Origin: JAWVFM01 sp963739355 | GTDB lineage: Bacteria > Actinomycetota > Thermoleophilia > Solirubrobacterales > 70-9 | Length of the DNA: 64,000 nucleotides | NCBI GenBank assembly: GCA_963739355.1 | Contig: CAVUAD010000001.1 | Span: 310,001-374,000 of the forward strand | Reading direction: 5' to 3' | Shown: in pieces, positions 26,041 to 36,040 of the stretch | Layout of the letters: each line of letters opens with the position of its first letter | How positions within the stretch are numbered: the first letter of the stretch is position 1 | Notes under the pieces: model-generated | Databases searched by the model: none | The model's input: the letters and a program-made list of their open reading frames with translations, nothing else | What the model was told of the DNA's origin: nothing | Made by a program: the position numbers and the translations under genes

Positions 26041-27032
26041 GTGAGCGTCACCAGCACCGCCGTCACCATCACGTTCAGGGTCGCGAGCGGCAGCAGCACC
26101 TTCCAGCCAAGGGACATCAGCTGGTCGTAGCGAAGCCGCGGCAGGGTGGCGCGGATCCACATGAAGAAGAGGATCACGCCGATGATCTTGGTCAGCGTCC
26201 AGATCGGGTCGAGCCAGCCCGGGCCGGGACCGTGCCAGCCGCCGAGGAAGAAGGTGACCGCGATGCCGGAGATGACGAACATCTCGATGTACTCGGTCAT
26301 CGCGTAGGTGCCGTAGCGCATGCCGCCGTACTCCGTCTGGTACCCGGCGACGAGCTCCGCGTCCGCCTCCGGCAGGTCGAACGGCGCCCGGTTCGCCTCC
26401 GCGAAGCCGGCAACCATGAAGACGATGAAGCCGACGAACTGCGGGATCACGTACCAGACCTGGTTCTGAGCCTCGACGATCGCGGGCAGCGAGAGGGTGC
26501 CGGCCATCATGATCGCGCCGAGCAGCGCGAGCCCCATCGAGATCTCGTACGAGATGAGCTGGGCCGCCGAGCGCATCGCGCCGAGGAAGCTGTACTTGGA
26601 GCCCGAGGCCCAGCCGCCGAGCAGCAGGCCGTAGAAGCCGAACGAGCCGAAGGCGAAGAAGTAGAGGACGCCGATCGGCACGTCGATCCCGTAGAACCCG
26701 ACCCCGTCCTTGACGTTCCCGAACGGCAGGATCGCCAGGGCGGCGAGGGCGGAGAAGACCACGAGGAGCGGCCCGACGGCCCAGAGGATGCCCTGCGCGT
26801 TGGCCGGCTTGTACGCCTCCTTCGAGACCAGCTTCACGGCGTCCGCGAGCGGCTGCAGGAGCCCCTTCGGCCCGACGCGGTTGGGCCCGTAGCGCATCTG
26901 GAAGCGGCCGAGGAGCTTGCGCTCGACCACCGTGAGCAGCGGGACGATGATCATCACCACCGCGAAGATCACGATCGACTTGACGATCAGGATCCAGGTC
27001 GCGTCGACCTTGCTGACGTCGGCGAGGGTCAC
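26037..27032 (-). CDS. nuoH: NADH-quinone oxidoreductase subunit H
   Basis: The membrane subunit that forms the quinone-binding chamber where membrane and peripheral arms meet. The 331-residue protein has eight helices. VERKLLGRFQMRYGPNRVGP is the highly conserved first loop, AEANRAPFDLPEADAELVAG the charged third loop and EYIEMFVISG follows. FFMWIRATLPRLRYDQLM near the C-terminus is the last signature. GTG start overlaps the nuoG stop (GTGA), and the stop overlaps the cupin gene. Confidence 0.97.
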   Translation of the reverse strand: MTLADVSKVDATWILIVKSIVIFAVVMIIVPLLTVVERKLLGRFQMRYGPNRVGPKGLLQPLADAVKLVSKEAYKPANAQGILWAVGPLLVVFSALAALAILPFGNVKDGVGFYGIDVPIGVLYFFAFGSFGFYGLLLGGWASGSKYSFLGAMRSAAQLISYEISMGLALLGAIMMAGTLSLPAIVEAQNQVWYVIPQFVGFIVFMVAGFAEANRAPFDLPEADAELVAGYQTEYGGMRYGTYAMTEYIEMFVISGIAVTFFLGGWHGPGPGWLDPIWTLTKIIGVILFFMWIRATLPRLRYDQLMSLGWKVLLPLATLNVMVTAVLVTLT

Positions 27033-29486
27033 TCCGCCTCACCGGCCTTCCTGACCTCGACCGTCTCGGCCCCCGCCAGGACGTTGGCGCTGTCCGCGCC
27101 GATCCCGTCGATCAGGAACCCGGCGCCGGCCAGCATCCGCTCGCGGATCGCGACGTTGGCCCGCACGCTGAAGCCGTTGGAGCTCACGTTCACCTGCTCG
27201 CCCTGCGCGACCCCGAGCCGCTCCGCGTCATCGGGCGCCAGCTCGAGCGTCTGGCGCGGCTCGAGGAACCGCAGCGCCGGATTGCGCTCGGAGACCTCAC
27301 CGGCCCAGAGATCCCGGTAGGTGCCAAGCCGAAGTGCCGATCCGTTGGCGGGGGGCGTCGGGGGTCCGTCAGGCGGACGTGGCGGCACGGCCGGAGCCCG
27401 CGGCCCGTCCGGGTCAAGTCCGACCGACGGATCCCCGGCGTCCGCCGCCGTTTCAAGTCCGGCCTTGCTTGCCGCATCGCGGTCCTGCCAGCGGACTCCG
27501 TGGCCGCCGATCTCGTCGTGGGTGATCCCGGCGTAGAAGGGGACGTCGTTGGCCAAGCGTCGTCGAGGGCCTCCGTGGCGGCGTCGATGTCGGTCTCGTC
27601 GTCGAGGCGGGCGGATAGCTCGGCGAGGACCTGCCAGCCCGGGCGGATGGCGCCGGGGGCCGGGAGGCTCGAGCGCAGGCGCTGGAGGCGGCCGTCGGGG
27701 TGGGTGACGGTGCCCTCCTTCTCGGCTTCGCCCTGGGCGGGGAGGACGACGTCGGCGTGGCCGCCCGAGGCGTTGCCGAACATCGAGACGTCGAGGATGA
27801 AGTCGGCGGCGCCGAGGGCCCTGTTCCAGCCCTCGGGGTCGGGCAGGTCGCGGATGGGATCGCACTCCCAGAGGATCAGCCCCTCCAGCTCGCCGGACTC
27901 CAGGGCTTCCTTGATCTCGTCGGCGGAGCGGCCCGAACCCGCGTCCGCGAGGCCGGGAGCGATGCCGGGTAGACAGCCGACCTCGGCGAGGCCGCGCCCG
28001 TTCGCCCCCGAGGGGACCTCCATGACGCCCGAGCCGTCCTTGTCGAGGGTGAGCTCCGAGGCCAGATCGAGGAGGGCCTGGGCGCCGGTGTCCGCGTTGG
28101 CGCCGGAAACCGCCCGCTCGCCGTAGATGACGACGACGCTGTCCGCGTCCCTGAGGACCTTGCCGGCGTCGGAGTCGAGGGAGAAGCTCGCCGCGTCGCC
28201 CGGGCTGAAGCGGACGGTCTCCTCGGCGCCGCCGTCGAGCGCGGTGGGGCGGGCGGAGGCGACGACGAGCTTCAGTCCCGAGTGGCGGATCGCCTTGCGC
28301 AGGCGCAGGTCGAGGATCGGCATCTCGTGCAGCGGGTCGCAGTCGAGGAGGAGCGCGGCGCCGGCGGAGTCGAGGTCGGCCAGCTTCGACGCGAGTGCCG
28401 GAGCCGCGAGTGCGGCGAGGTGCGCCCTCGAGGGGGAGCCGGCGGACCGCGAGTCCACGTCCTTGGAGCCGAGGGGGCCGCGGACGACGCGCTGGACCAG
28501 GTAGCCCTCCTCGTTGGTGGCGGACCCGCCGACGAGCGCGGCGACCTTGCCCTTGGCGCCCTCGAGGCCGGTGGCCGCCCGGGCCAGGGCCTCCTCCCAG
28601 CTCGCCTCGCGAAGAGCGCCGGCCTCGCGGACCTGGGGGACCGAGAGCCGGTCGTCGGAGGACAGCATCTGGAAGCCGAAGCGGCCCTTGTCGCAGAGCC
28701 AGCCGTCGTCGACGTCGTGGTTGTCCCGCGCAAGCACCCGCTGGACCTCGTCGTCCCGGACCGTGTGCATCACGTTGCACTGCGACGGGCAGAGCGTGCA
28801 GATCGAGCCGGCGTCCTCGATGTCCCACGGCCGGGCCCGGAAGCGGTACGCCTCGGCCGTGAGCGCGCCGACGGGACAGAGCTCGATGACGTTGCCGTGG
28901 AACGGGGCGATGTACGGGCGGTCGTCGAAGGTGCCGACGAAGGTGTGCGCGCCGCGCTCCAGCAACTGCAGCTGCTCGTCCTCGGCGACCTCCTGGCTGA
29001 AACGGACGCAGCGGTAGCAGAGGATGCAGCGCTCGCGGTCGATCCGGACGAGCGGCGAGAGCGGAACGGGCTTCTGGAAATGCCGCTTGGGGTCGGTGAC
29101 TCGGCTGTGGCCGGCTCCCCAGCCCATCGCGATGTCCTGAAGCGGGCACTCGCCGCCCTTGTCGCAGACCGGGCAGTCGAGCGGGTGGTTCACCAGCAGG
29201 AACTCGACGATCGCGTTCTGCGCCTCCTTGACGCGGTCGGTCTGGGTGTAGACGACCATGCCGTCGCGGATCGGCGTGGAGCACGCGGTCTGGAGCTTCG
29301 GGATCCCCTCGACCTCCACCAGGCACATCCGGCAGGCGCCAACCGGCCCGCCCAGCTTCGGCTCGTAGCAGAAGACCGGGATCTCGACGTCGCCCCCCTT
29401 CGCGGCGTCGACCAGCATCGCGCCCTCGGGCGCCCTGATCTCGACGCCGTCGACGACGATCGTGACGGCCTGCTTCGTTTCGGCGC

Positions 29487-29490
<4 letters not shown>
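27029..29490 (-). CDS. nuoG: NADH-quinone oxidoreductase subunit G (one-base frameshift in this sequence)
   Basis: The iron-sulfur subunit of the peripheral arm. The N-terminal region has the 2Fe-2S Cys set (CYEP, GACRMCLVEVEG, CSTP), the HPLDCPVCDKGGECPLQD His-Cys cluster site, CILCYRCVRFSQEV and a CTLCPSQCNV site, followed by a molybdopterin-oxidoreductase-like domain. At 27554-27557 the frame shifts: EALDDA is followed by LANDVPFYAGITHDEIGG only in another frame, which one missing base explains. Corrected length is about 820 residues. Both parts are conserved, so a sequence error is likely. GTG start overlaps nuoF. Confidence 0.9.
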
Positions 29491-30761
<1,271 letters not shown>

Positions 30762-30775
30762 CGAATCCCGCTCTC

Positions 30776-30835
30776 AGCAGGTAGCAGGTCGTATGGAGCA
30801 GGTAGACCATCTCTACCTGCTACCTGCTACCTGCT
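30776..30835 (+). repeat. Heptamer-based inverted repeat between nuoE and nuoF
   Basis: Three head-to-tail CTACCTG units (30813-30835) face AGCAGGTAGCAGGT at 30776-30789. The 14 outer bases pair perfectly, giving a stem of 14 bp around a 32-base loop. The repeat also encodes the last residues of NuoE (QVAGSR and the stop). A related copy lies at 31506-31575 between nuoD and nuoE, with the same 23-base CTACCTG block and a shared GACCAT in the loop. Confidence 0.88.
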
Positions 30836-31493
30836 CTTCGTCCGGGCCTCCCGCGAGCTTGCGCAGGTGGATCGCCTTGTCCGGCACGGGGTCGGCGCCG
30901 GTGCGGAGCTGCTCCACGATCGTGGCCGCGTCGCCGGCGGTCAGCGGGCCGTAATAGGTCTCGTCGATCGAGGCCATCGGGGCGATGTCGCAGGCGCCGA
31001 GGCACTCGAAGCCGGACACGAAGACCTTGCCGTCCTCCGAGCTCGCCCCGCCGTGCCCGGCGGCCTCGCGGTCGGCGCCGGCGGCGGCGCAGAACGCGTC
31101 GAGCAGCTCGTCGCTGCCGCGCATCCAGCAGGAGATGTTGGTGCAGACGAGGACGTGGTGCTCGCCGACCGGGGCGAGCTTGAAGAGGTCGTAGAAGCTG
31201 GCCACGGACTGCAGGTACGCCGGCGGCAGGCCCATCACGGCGGCGGCCTGGCGGATCCCCTCGGGGCTGCACCAGCCGTGGTGGCGCTGCACCGACCACA
31301 GGGCGGGGATCGAGGCGGAGCGCAGCTCGGGGTAGCGGCCCATCGCCGCCTCGATCTCCTCGCGAAGCGAGTCCGGAACGTCGACCTCGTGGAGCTCGGG
31401 CACCCGCTCGGCGTCCTCCGGCCGCATCGAGGCGATGAGCGCGTTGCGGTCCGCGGCGCTCAGGTCGTCGGTGGGCCGGTACTCGTGCGTCAC
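30813..31493 (-). CDS. nuoE: NADH-quinone oxidoreductase subunit E
   Basis: The thioredoxin-like 2Fe-2S subunit (cluster N1a) that pairs with NuoF. The 226-residue protein has the helical N-terminal region with IPALWSVQRHHGWCSPE, then FYDLFKLAPVGEHHVLVCTN and the four cluster Cys in VCTNISCW and FECLGACDIAP. I chose GTG 31493 because GAGGGG lies 5 bases before it; an upstream in-frame ATG at 31517 lies inside a repeat. The C-terminal QVAGSR and the stop are encoded by the intergenic repeat, so the tail is probably a by-product of repeat insertion. Confidence 0.94.
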   Translation of the reverse strand: MTHEYRPTDDLSAADRNALIASMRPEDAERVPELHEVDVPDSLREEIEAAMGRYPELRSASIPALWSVQRHHGWCSPEGIRQAAAVMGLPPAYLQSVASFYDLFKLAPVGEHHVLVCTNISCWMRGSDELLDAFCAAAGADREAAGHGGASSEDGKVFVSGFECLGACDIAPMASIDETYYGPLTAGDAATIVEQLRTGADPVPDKAIHLRKLAGGPDEEQVAGSR

Positions 31494-31505
31494 GAGGACC
31501 CCTCG

Positions 31506-31575
31506 AGCAGGTAGCACGCAGCATGTAGCAGGTGGACCATGAGTCGAAACCTCTACCTGCTACCTGCTACCTGCT
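31506..31575 (+). repeat. Heptamer-based inverted repeat between nuoD and nuoE
   Basis: The block at 31553-31575 holds three CTACCTG units and is identical to 30813-30835. It faces AGCAGGTAGCA at 31506-31516, which pairs perfectly with TGCTACCTGCT over 11 bp around a 48-base loop. The loop includes TAGCAGGTGGACCAT, which resembles the loop of the copy at 30776-30835. The two are diverged copies of one element. Confidence 0.87.
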
Positions 31576-31581
31576 GCATGC

Positions 31582-32871
31582 TCATCGGTCGATCCCTCCC
31601 AGGATCGGGTCGAGCATCGCGAGGCTCTGGATCAGGTCCGCCACGTAGTGGCCCACGCACATGTCCTTGAGGGCCTGCAGGTTGACGAACGAGGGATCGC
31701 GCAGGTGGACGCGCGCCGGCTTGGCGGAGCCGTCGGCCAGGATGTAACAGCCGAGCTCGCCGCGCGGCGACTCGATCGCGTTGTAGGACTCGCCCGGCGG
31801 CACGCGGAAGCCCTCGGTGACCAGCTTGAAGTGGTGGATGAGCGCCTCCATCGAGGTCGCGAGCTCGTGTCGCGGCGGCAGCACGATCTTCCGATCGTCG
31901 GCGATGTGCGGGCCCTCCGGCAGGCCGTCGAGCGCCTGCAGCACGATCTTCACGGACTCGCGCATCTCCTGGACCCGGCAGCGGAAGCGGTCCCAACCGT
32001 CGCCGATCGTCCCGATCGGGATGTTGAAGTCGAGGTCGCCGTAGCAGAGGTAGGGCGCGACCTTGCGGAGGTCCCACGGCTCGCCGGCGGCGCGCAGGAG
32101 CGGGCCGGTCACGCCGAGCTCGAGCAGGCGCTCGCGCGAGACCGCGCCGACGTTCTTGGTGCGCTGCAGGAAGATCTCGTTGTTCGTCAGCAGCGCCTCG
32201 TACTGGTCGACGCGGCTGGGGAACTCCTCGCAGAACGCCCGCACCCGCTTCTCGAAGCCCACCGGGATGTCCTCGGCCACGCCGCCGACCTGGAAGTAGC
32301 GCGTGTGCATTCGCTGCCCGGAGGACATCTCGAACAGGTCGAGGATGCGGTCGCGGTCGCGGAAGCAGTAGAAGAACATCGACATCGCGCCGAGGTCGAG
32401 GGCGGAGGTGCCGAGCCAGACCAGGTGGGAGTGGATGCGGTTCAGCTCGAGATGGATGACCCGCAGGTACTCCGCGCGCTCGGGGATCTCGAGCTCGAGG
32501 AGCTTCTCGACGCAGCCGACGAACGCCTGCATGTTGAAGAAGTAGGAGATGTAGTCCGTGCGCTCGACGAACGGGATCGCCTTCCAGTAGCTCTTGTCCT
32601 CGCACGACTTCTCGATGCCGGTGTGGACGTAGCCCATGACCGGCTTGAGGTCGCGCACGACCTCGCCCTCGAGGCTGACCAGGAGGCGCAGCACCCCGTG
32701 CGTCGCCGGGTGGTGCGGCCCCATGTTGACCGTGAGGAGCTCCTCGGTGCCCTCCATCGCATCGGCGGCCGCCGAGGCCTCCACCGGGGAGCCGCCGATG
32801 ACGTCGGCGTAGCTGCCCGCGGTGACGTCGCGCCCGCCGGCGGGCGAGTGCCAGCGCTCGGTCGCGCTCAT
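31582..32871 (-). CDS. nuoD: NADH-quinone oxidoreductase subunit D
   Basis: The 49-kDa-type subunit that lines the quinone site with NuoB. The 429-residue protein has NMGPHHPATHGVLRLL with the quinone-contacting His, GYVHTGIEKSCE, RIHSHLVWLGT and QRMHTRYFQVGG, and ends in DLIQSLAMLDPILGGIDR, the family C-terminus with the former hydrogenase metal site lost. I chose ATG 32871 because it overlaps the nuoC stop as ATGA; a GTG at 32880 is possible. A ~45-residue N-terminal extension rich in Ala precedes the core. Confidence 0.96.
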   Translation of the reverse strand: MSATERWHSPAGGRDVTAGSYADVIGGSPVEASAAADAMEGTEELLTVNMGPHHPATHGVLRLLVSLEGEVVRDLKPVMGYVHTGIEKSCEDKSYWKAIPFVERTDYISYFFNMQAFVGCVEKLLELEIPERAEYLRVIHLELNRIHSHLVWLGTSALDLGAMSMFFYCFRDRDRILDLFEMSSGQRMHTRYFQVGGVAEDIPVGFEKRVRAFCEEFPSRVDQYEALLTNNEIFLQRTKNVGAVSRERLLELGVTGPLLRAAGEPWDLRKVAPYLCYGDLDFNIPIGTIGDGWDRFRCRVQEMRESVKIVLQALDGLPEGPHIADDRKIVLPPRHELATSMEALIHHFKLVTEGFRVPPGESYNAIESPRGELGCYILADGSAKPARVHLRDPSFVNLQALKDMCVGHYVADLIQSLAMLDPILGGIDR

Positions 32872-33407
32872 TGCGTCCACCTCGGGACCTCGAGCTCGGT
32901 GTTCGTGAAGATCACCGGCTCGCCGCCGATCGGGAAGTCGCGACGCTGCGGCCAGCCCACGTAGGTCTCCGGCATCAGGATGCGCCGCAGGTCGGGGTGG
33001 CCGCGGAAGACGATCCCGAAGAAGTCGTAGACCTCGCGCTCCTGGAACTCGGCGGTCGGGAACATGTCCACGACGGAGTCCAATTCAGGGAGCCGCTCGC
33101 CTCCGGGGTCGGCGAGCGCGGCGCGGACCCTGATCCGCTCGACGCGCTCCATCGAGAGCAGCTCGTAATGGACGCCGAAGCGGGGCTCCGCGGGCAGGTA
33201 GTCGGCGCCGTGGACGCTCGCGAGAAATCGGTACTCCTGGCCCGGCGTCTCGCGCAGCCAGGTCAGGACGTCGCGGTTGTGCTCCGGGTCGATGACCAGG
33301 CAGGCGTCGCCGTGCTCGTGGTAGGTGGAGAGGACCGAGCCGGGGTGGGCCTCCTCCAGCTCCCCGGCGATCAGCTCGAGCCCGGGGGCGTCAGGCACTC
33401 TCTTCAC
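32868..33407 (-). CDS. nuoC: NADH-quinone oxidoreductase subunit C
   Basis: The 30-kDa-type peripheral subunit, 179 residues, separate from NuoD here rather than fused as in enterobacteria. SVHGADYLPAEPRFGVHYEL, then PTAEFQEREVYDFFGIVFRG and HPDLRRILMPETYVGWPQRRDFPI form the conserved core. It starts with GTG 33407 inside the end of nuoB (17-base overlap), and its stop overlaps nuoD. Confidence 0.95.
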   Translation of the reverse strand: MKRVPDAPGLELIAGELEEAHPGSVLSTYHEHGDACLVIDPEHNRDVLTWLRETPGQEYRFLASVHGADYLPAEPRFGVHYELLSMERVERIRVRAALADPGGERLPELDSVVDMFPTAEFQEREVYDFFGIVFRGHPDLRRILMPETYVGWPQRRDFPIGGEPVIFTNTELEVPRWTQ

Positions 33408-34113
33408 CGTTGGTGGTGAGGCCGAGCGTCGCGCGAGCCGCGGCGTAGGCGGCGAGCTCCTTCTCGCTCGGCTCGCCGGCGACGTGCGCCCACTCCTCGG
33501 TGCCGTCCGCGTTGTAGCGGCGCCGCCAGCCCGGGTCCGGGTTGCCCTGGACCTTGCGCTGGAGCTTCGCGAAGCCGTACATGAGCGCCTCGGGGCGCGG
33601 CGGGCAGCCGGGGACGTGGATGTCGACCGGCATGAACTTGTCGGCTCCCTGCACCACGGCGTAGTTGGCGAACATCCCGCCTGACGACGAGCAGGCGCCC
33701 ATCGAGATCGCCCACTTCGGCTCCAGCATCTGGTCGTAGATGCGGCGGACGACGGGCGCCATCTTGATCGAGACGCGGCCCGAGAGGATGAGGAGGTCCG
33801 CCTGGCGCGGGGAGGCGCGCAGGTTCTCGGCGCCGAAGCGGGCGACGTCGTAGCGCGGGCTGACGATCGACATCATCTCGATCGCGCAGCAGGCGAGGCC
33901 GAACGTCGCCGGCCACATCGAGTTGGTCCGGCCCCAGGCGAGGAGCTTGTCCATCGTCGTCGCCAGCACCGAGTCCTCGACGTGCTTGTCGAGGTCCGGC
34001 CCCTCCAGGTCGCCCCGGAGCAGGTCGCGGGCGCGAAGCTGGCGGACGCGAAGCTCGTCGGGCGAGCGCGGCTGGTCGAGCGGCGCCAGTGCCCGGATGC
34101 GCTCGCGCCTCAC
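33391..34113 (-). CDS. nuoB: NADH-quinone oxidoreductase subunit B
   Basis: The subunit that holds the N2 cluster, the last electron donor to quinone. The cluster Cys are in GLACCAIEMM, MGACSSSGGMF and VPGCPPRPEAL, in the usual spacing. The 240-residue protein has an N-terminal extension of ~50 Arg/Asp-rich residues before the core, which begins NSMWPATFGLACC. The GTG at 34113 overlaps the nuoA stop (GTGA). Confidence 0.95.
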   Translation of the reverse strand: MRRERIRALAPLDQPRSPDELRVRQLRARDLLRGDLEGPDLDKHVEDSVLATTMDKLLAWGRTNSMWPATFGLACCAIEMMSIVSPRYDVARFGAENLRASPRQADLLILSGRVSIKMAPVVRRIYDQMLEPKWAISMGACSSSGGMFANYAVVQGADKFMPVDIHVPGCPPRPEALMYGFAKLQRKVQGNPDPGWRRRYNADGTEEWAHVAGEPSEKELAAYAAARATLGLTTNGEESA

Positions 34114-34469
34114 TTCCAATTGAGGGCTCCCCTTCGCCACACGTAGACGAGGCCGGCCAGGAGCAGCGTCACGAACAGGCCCACCTCCGCGAGGACGAAG
34201 ACCGAGTGGGCTCCCTTCAGGATGACTCCCACCGGGTAGAGGAAGACCACCTCGATGTCGAAGAGGATGAAGAGCATCGCGACCATGTAGAAGCTGACGC
34301 CGAAGCGGAAGGTCTTCGACACCTCGCTCGGCAGCCCGCACTCGTACGGCTCGGACTTCACCTTGCTCGGTCGCTTCGGGCCGATGAGCCCGTTGACCAG
34401 AATCAGTAGCCCGCCGAGGCCGAGCCCGAGGGCGGCGAAGACGAGGACTGGGAGGTAGGCCTTCAGCAT
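34110..34469 (-). CDS. nuoA: NADH-quinone oxidoreductase subunit A
   Basis: A 119-residue membrane subunit with three helices. PSKVKSEPYECGLPS holds the conserved loop Cys, and FRFGVSFYMVAMLFILFDIEVVFLYP is the second-helix region with conserved acidic residues (given in part). It is the first gene of the operon, with a divergent intergenic region of about 165 bases upstream. Confidence 0.95.
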   Translation of the reverse strand: MLKAYLPVLVFAALGLGLGGLLILVNGLIGPKRPSKVKSEPYECGLPSEVSKTFRFGVSFYMVAMLFILFDIEVVFLYPVGVILKGAHSVFVLAEVGLFVTLLLAGLVYVWRRGALNWK

Positions 34470-34634
34470 GCGCGGCTCAGACCGTTATACAACCACTTTG
34501 TAGCGTCCTGACACATAGTGATTTTCCGCATCAGACCTAGAAATGCGGACCGCCTGACGGCGGTCCTTACACGCTGCTTTCGGGGCTAAAGCCCCTCACC
34601 CGAATCCATTTAAACCCGACCCCTCTAGGCGGCT
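34470..34634. promoter_or_regulatory. Divergent promoter region upstream of nuoA
   Basis: Reading towards nuoA, TATAAC (34484-34489) is a fair -10 box 15 bases before the ATG, with only a weak -35. The perfect inverted repeat TACAA-CCACT-TTGTA at 34488-34502 overlaps this box and could be an operator. A perfect 8-bp hairpin GGACCGCC-TGAC-GGCGGTCC lies at 34547-34566, followed directly by the hairpin repeat at 34565-34598. No gene is visible. Confidence 0.4.
34565..34598 (-). repeat. Hairpin repeat, copy 2 (partner at 3284-3317)
   Basis: On the minus strand this reads TGAGGGGCTTTAGCCCC and ends AAGCAGCGTGTAAGG. It matches copy 1 at 30 of 34 positions, with a G-C pair replacing the A-T pair of the stem. 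Here the similarity continues past the 8-bp hairpin at 34547-34566 to GTCCGCA, which also follows copy 1 after a 15-base gap. Confidence 0.7.
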
Positions 34635-35066
34635 TTGCTCGACGTCCACATCGCCAACGGCTTCCTGCTCCTCGCGACCAACGCTCTCGCGGGGGTCTGG
34701 GGCGGGATAGCGTGGCTTCGCAGGGAGCCGAGCGTGCCCTTCTGGTACGCGCTGCGGGCGGCTCAGGTCTTCGTCGTGATCCAGGTCGCGCTCGGCTCGA
34801 TCCTCCTGCTGAGCGGCCGCAACGCCCCCAGCGGGCTCCACTACCTCTACGGGGTGCTGCCCCTCCTGGTCTCGCTCTCGGCCGAGGCGCTCCGCGCCGG
34901 AGTGTCCGAGCGTGAGCTGGAGGGCCTCGACTTCGAATCGCTCCCGCGCGAGCGCCGCCGCGCGATCGCCCTCGAGATCACGCGCCGCGAGATGGGGATC
35001 ATGGCCGTGTCCGCGCTGGTTGTCCTGGCCCTGGCGCTCCGGGCGATCGGGACCAGCGGATACTGA
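34635..35066 (+). CDS. Conserved small membrane protein of unknown function
   Basis: A 143-residue protein with four hydrophobic helices (about residues 5-26, 40-60, 68-86 and 122-140) and a charged loop rich in Arg and Glu before the last. HIANGFLLLATNALAGVWGG is the most distinctive part. I do not recognise a family. The start is a TTG at 34635 with no strong ribosome binding site; no ATG or GTG gives a complete first helix. It is divergent from nuoA. Confidence 0.65.
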   Translation: MLDVHIANGFLLLATNALAGVWGGIAWLRREPSVPFWYALRAAQVFVVIQVALGSILLLSGRNAPSGLHYLYGVLPLLVSLSAEALRAGVSERELEGLDFESLPRERRRAIALEITRREMGIMAVSALVVLALALRAIGTSGY

Positions 35067-35110
35067 GCGACATGGGCGACGCACGCCGCCGCTTCGGCCG
35101 AGCAGGCTCC

Positions 35111-35599
35111 CTACGCCTGATCGAGCTGGCGGTAGCTCCCGCCGTGGAAGACCAGCGCCTCGGCGCCCGATTCCTCCATGGCGTTGACCGCGCCGACCAG
35201 GATCACGTGGTCGCCGCCGTCGAGCTCCTCGCGAAGCTCGCACGACATCGCGAGGACGGCGCCCTGGATGGCCGGCGCGCCGTCGAGATCGCTCCAGGGG
35301 ACCCCCGTCCACTTGACGGGGTGGGGGTCCTTGGTGGCGAAGCGCTCGGCGAGCTCGCTCTGGCCGGCGGCGAGGACGTTCACACCGAAGCGGGCGGCGC
35401 CGCGGATCTCCCCCAGGGTCCGCGAGCGGCGGTGGAGGGCAACGAGCATCAGCGGGGGATCCGCGGACAGCGAAACCACCGCGTTGGCGGTCGCGCCGAG
35501 CGGCCCATTGGCCCCGGGAGCGGTGACGACGGTCACCGCCGTGGGCACCCGGCCCATCGCTGCGCGGAAGGCTGTGGAGTCCGGCGGGGGCATCGTCAT
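35111..35599 (-). CDS. Flavin reductase family protein
   Basis: A 162-residue FMN-binding split-barrel protein of the type that supplies reduced flavin to two-component monooxygenases. FRAAMGRVPTAVTVVTAPG is the N-terminal signature, NAVVSLSADPPLMLVAL the flavin-binding strand region, and FGVNVLAAGQSELAERFAT the following helix. HVILVGAVNAME and a final LVFHGGSYRQL are typical. No oxygenase gene is nearby. It is divergent from the cytochrome c gene. Confidence 0.9.
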   Translation of the reverse strand: MTMPPPDSTAFRAAMGRVPTAVTVVTAPGANGPLGATANAVVSLSADPPLMLVALHRRSRTLGEIRGAARFGVNVLAAGQSELAERFATKDPHPVKWTGVPWSDLDGAPAIQGAVLAMSCELREELDGGDHVILVGAVNAMEESGAEALVFHGGSYRQLDQA

Positions 35600-35625
35600 C
35601 GGGGCAAAAGTATGATGCCGCCCGC

Positions 35626-36018
35626 GTGCGCCCGTTTCTGACGCTCATAGCCGCCGTTGCCGCAGGGCTGCTCCTCGCCGCGTGCGGGAGCCAGAAGATC
35701 GAGCTGTCGAGCTCCGATCCCGACTACAAGGGTGCGGAGCTCTTCTCGCAGCGCTGCGGCGGCTGCCACACGCTCACCCCGGCCGGCACGCAGGGCTCGG
35801 ACGCGCGCGGGGTTCGCGCCGAGGGGCCGAACCTCGACGCGCGCGCGGAGTCGAAGCGGGACGTCCTCTTCGCGCTTCGCAACGGCGGCTACTCGGGCTC
35901 GATCATGCCCCAGAACATCGTCACCGGGGCCGACGCGAAGAAGGTGGCCGACTTCGTCTCGAAGTACGCGGGGACGGAGGAAGTCTCGAGCCCGCGGCCG
36001 GGCGAGAGCTCGCCGTAA
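35626..36018 (+). CDS. Cytochrome c lipoprotein
   Basis: A 130-residue exported class I cytochrome c. The signal peptide ends in a lipobox, LLLAAC, so it is lipid-anchored outside the membrane. Heme is bound at CGGCH near residue 44, and the distal ligand is probably the Met in GSIMPQN near 93. A Ser/Pro-rich tail follows. With complex I and heme A synthase in the window, it may carry electrons to an aa3-type oxidase. Start is GTG at 35626, 22 bases before the serS reading frame continues downstream. Confidence 0.88.
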   Translation: MRPFLTLIAAVAAGLLLAACGSQKIELSSSDPDYKGAELFSQRCGGCHTLTPAGTQGSDARGVRAEGPNLDARAESKRDVLFALRNGGYSGSIMPQNIVTGADAKKVADFVSKYAGTEEVSSPRPGESSP

Positions 36019-36040
36019 CCGGCGAGGCCGGGAGCCAGCC

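Noticed and set aside
35657..36040. In-frame extension of serS into the cytochrome c gene
   Set aside because: It would add over 120 residues with Arg/Ser-rich shadow composition; SerRS begins at LDLRRIRED.
36019..36040. tRNA or other stable RNA genes in gaps
   Set aside because: I looked through all intergenic regions for cloverleaf features and CCA-type ends and saw none; the gaps are short.
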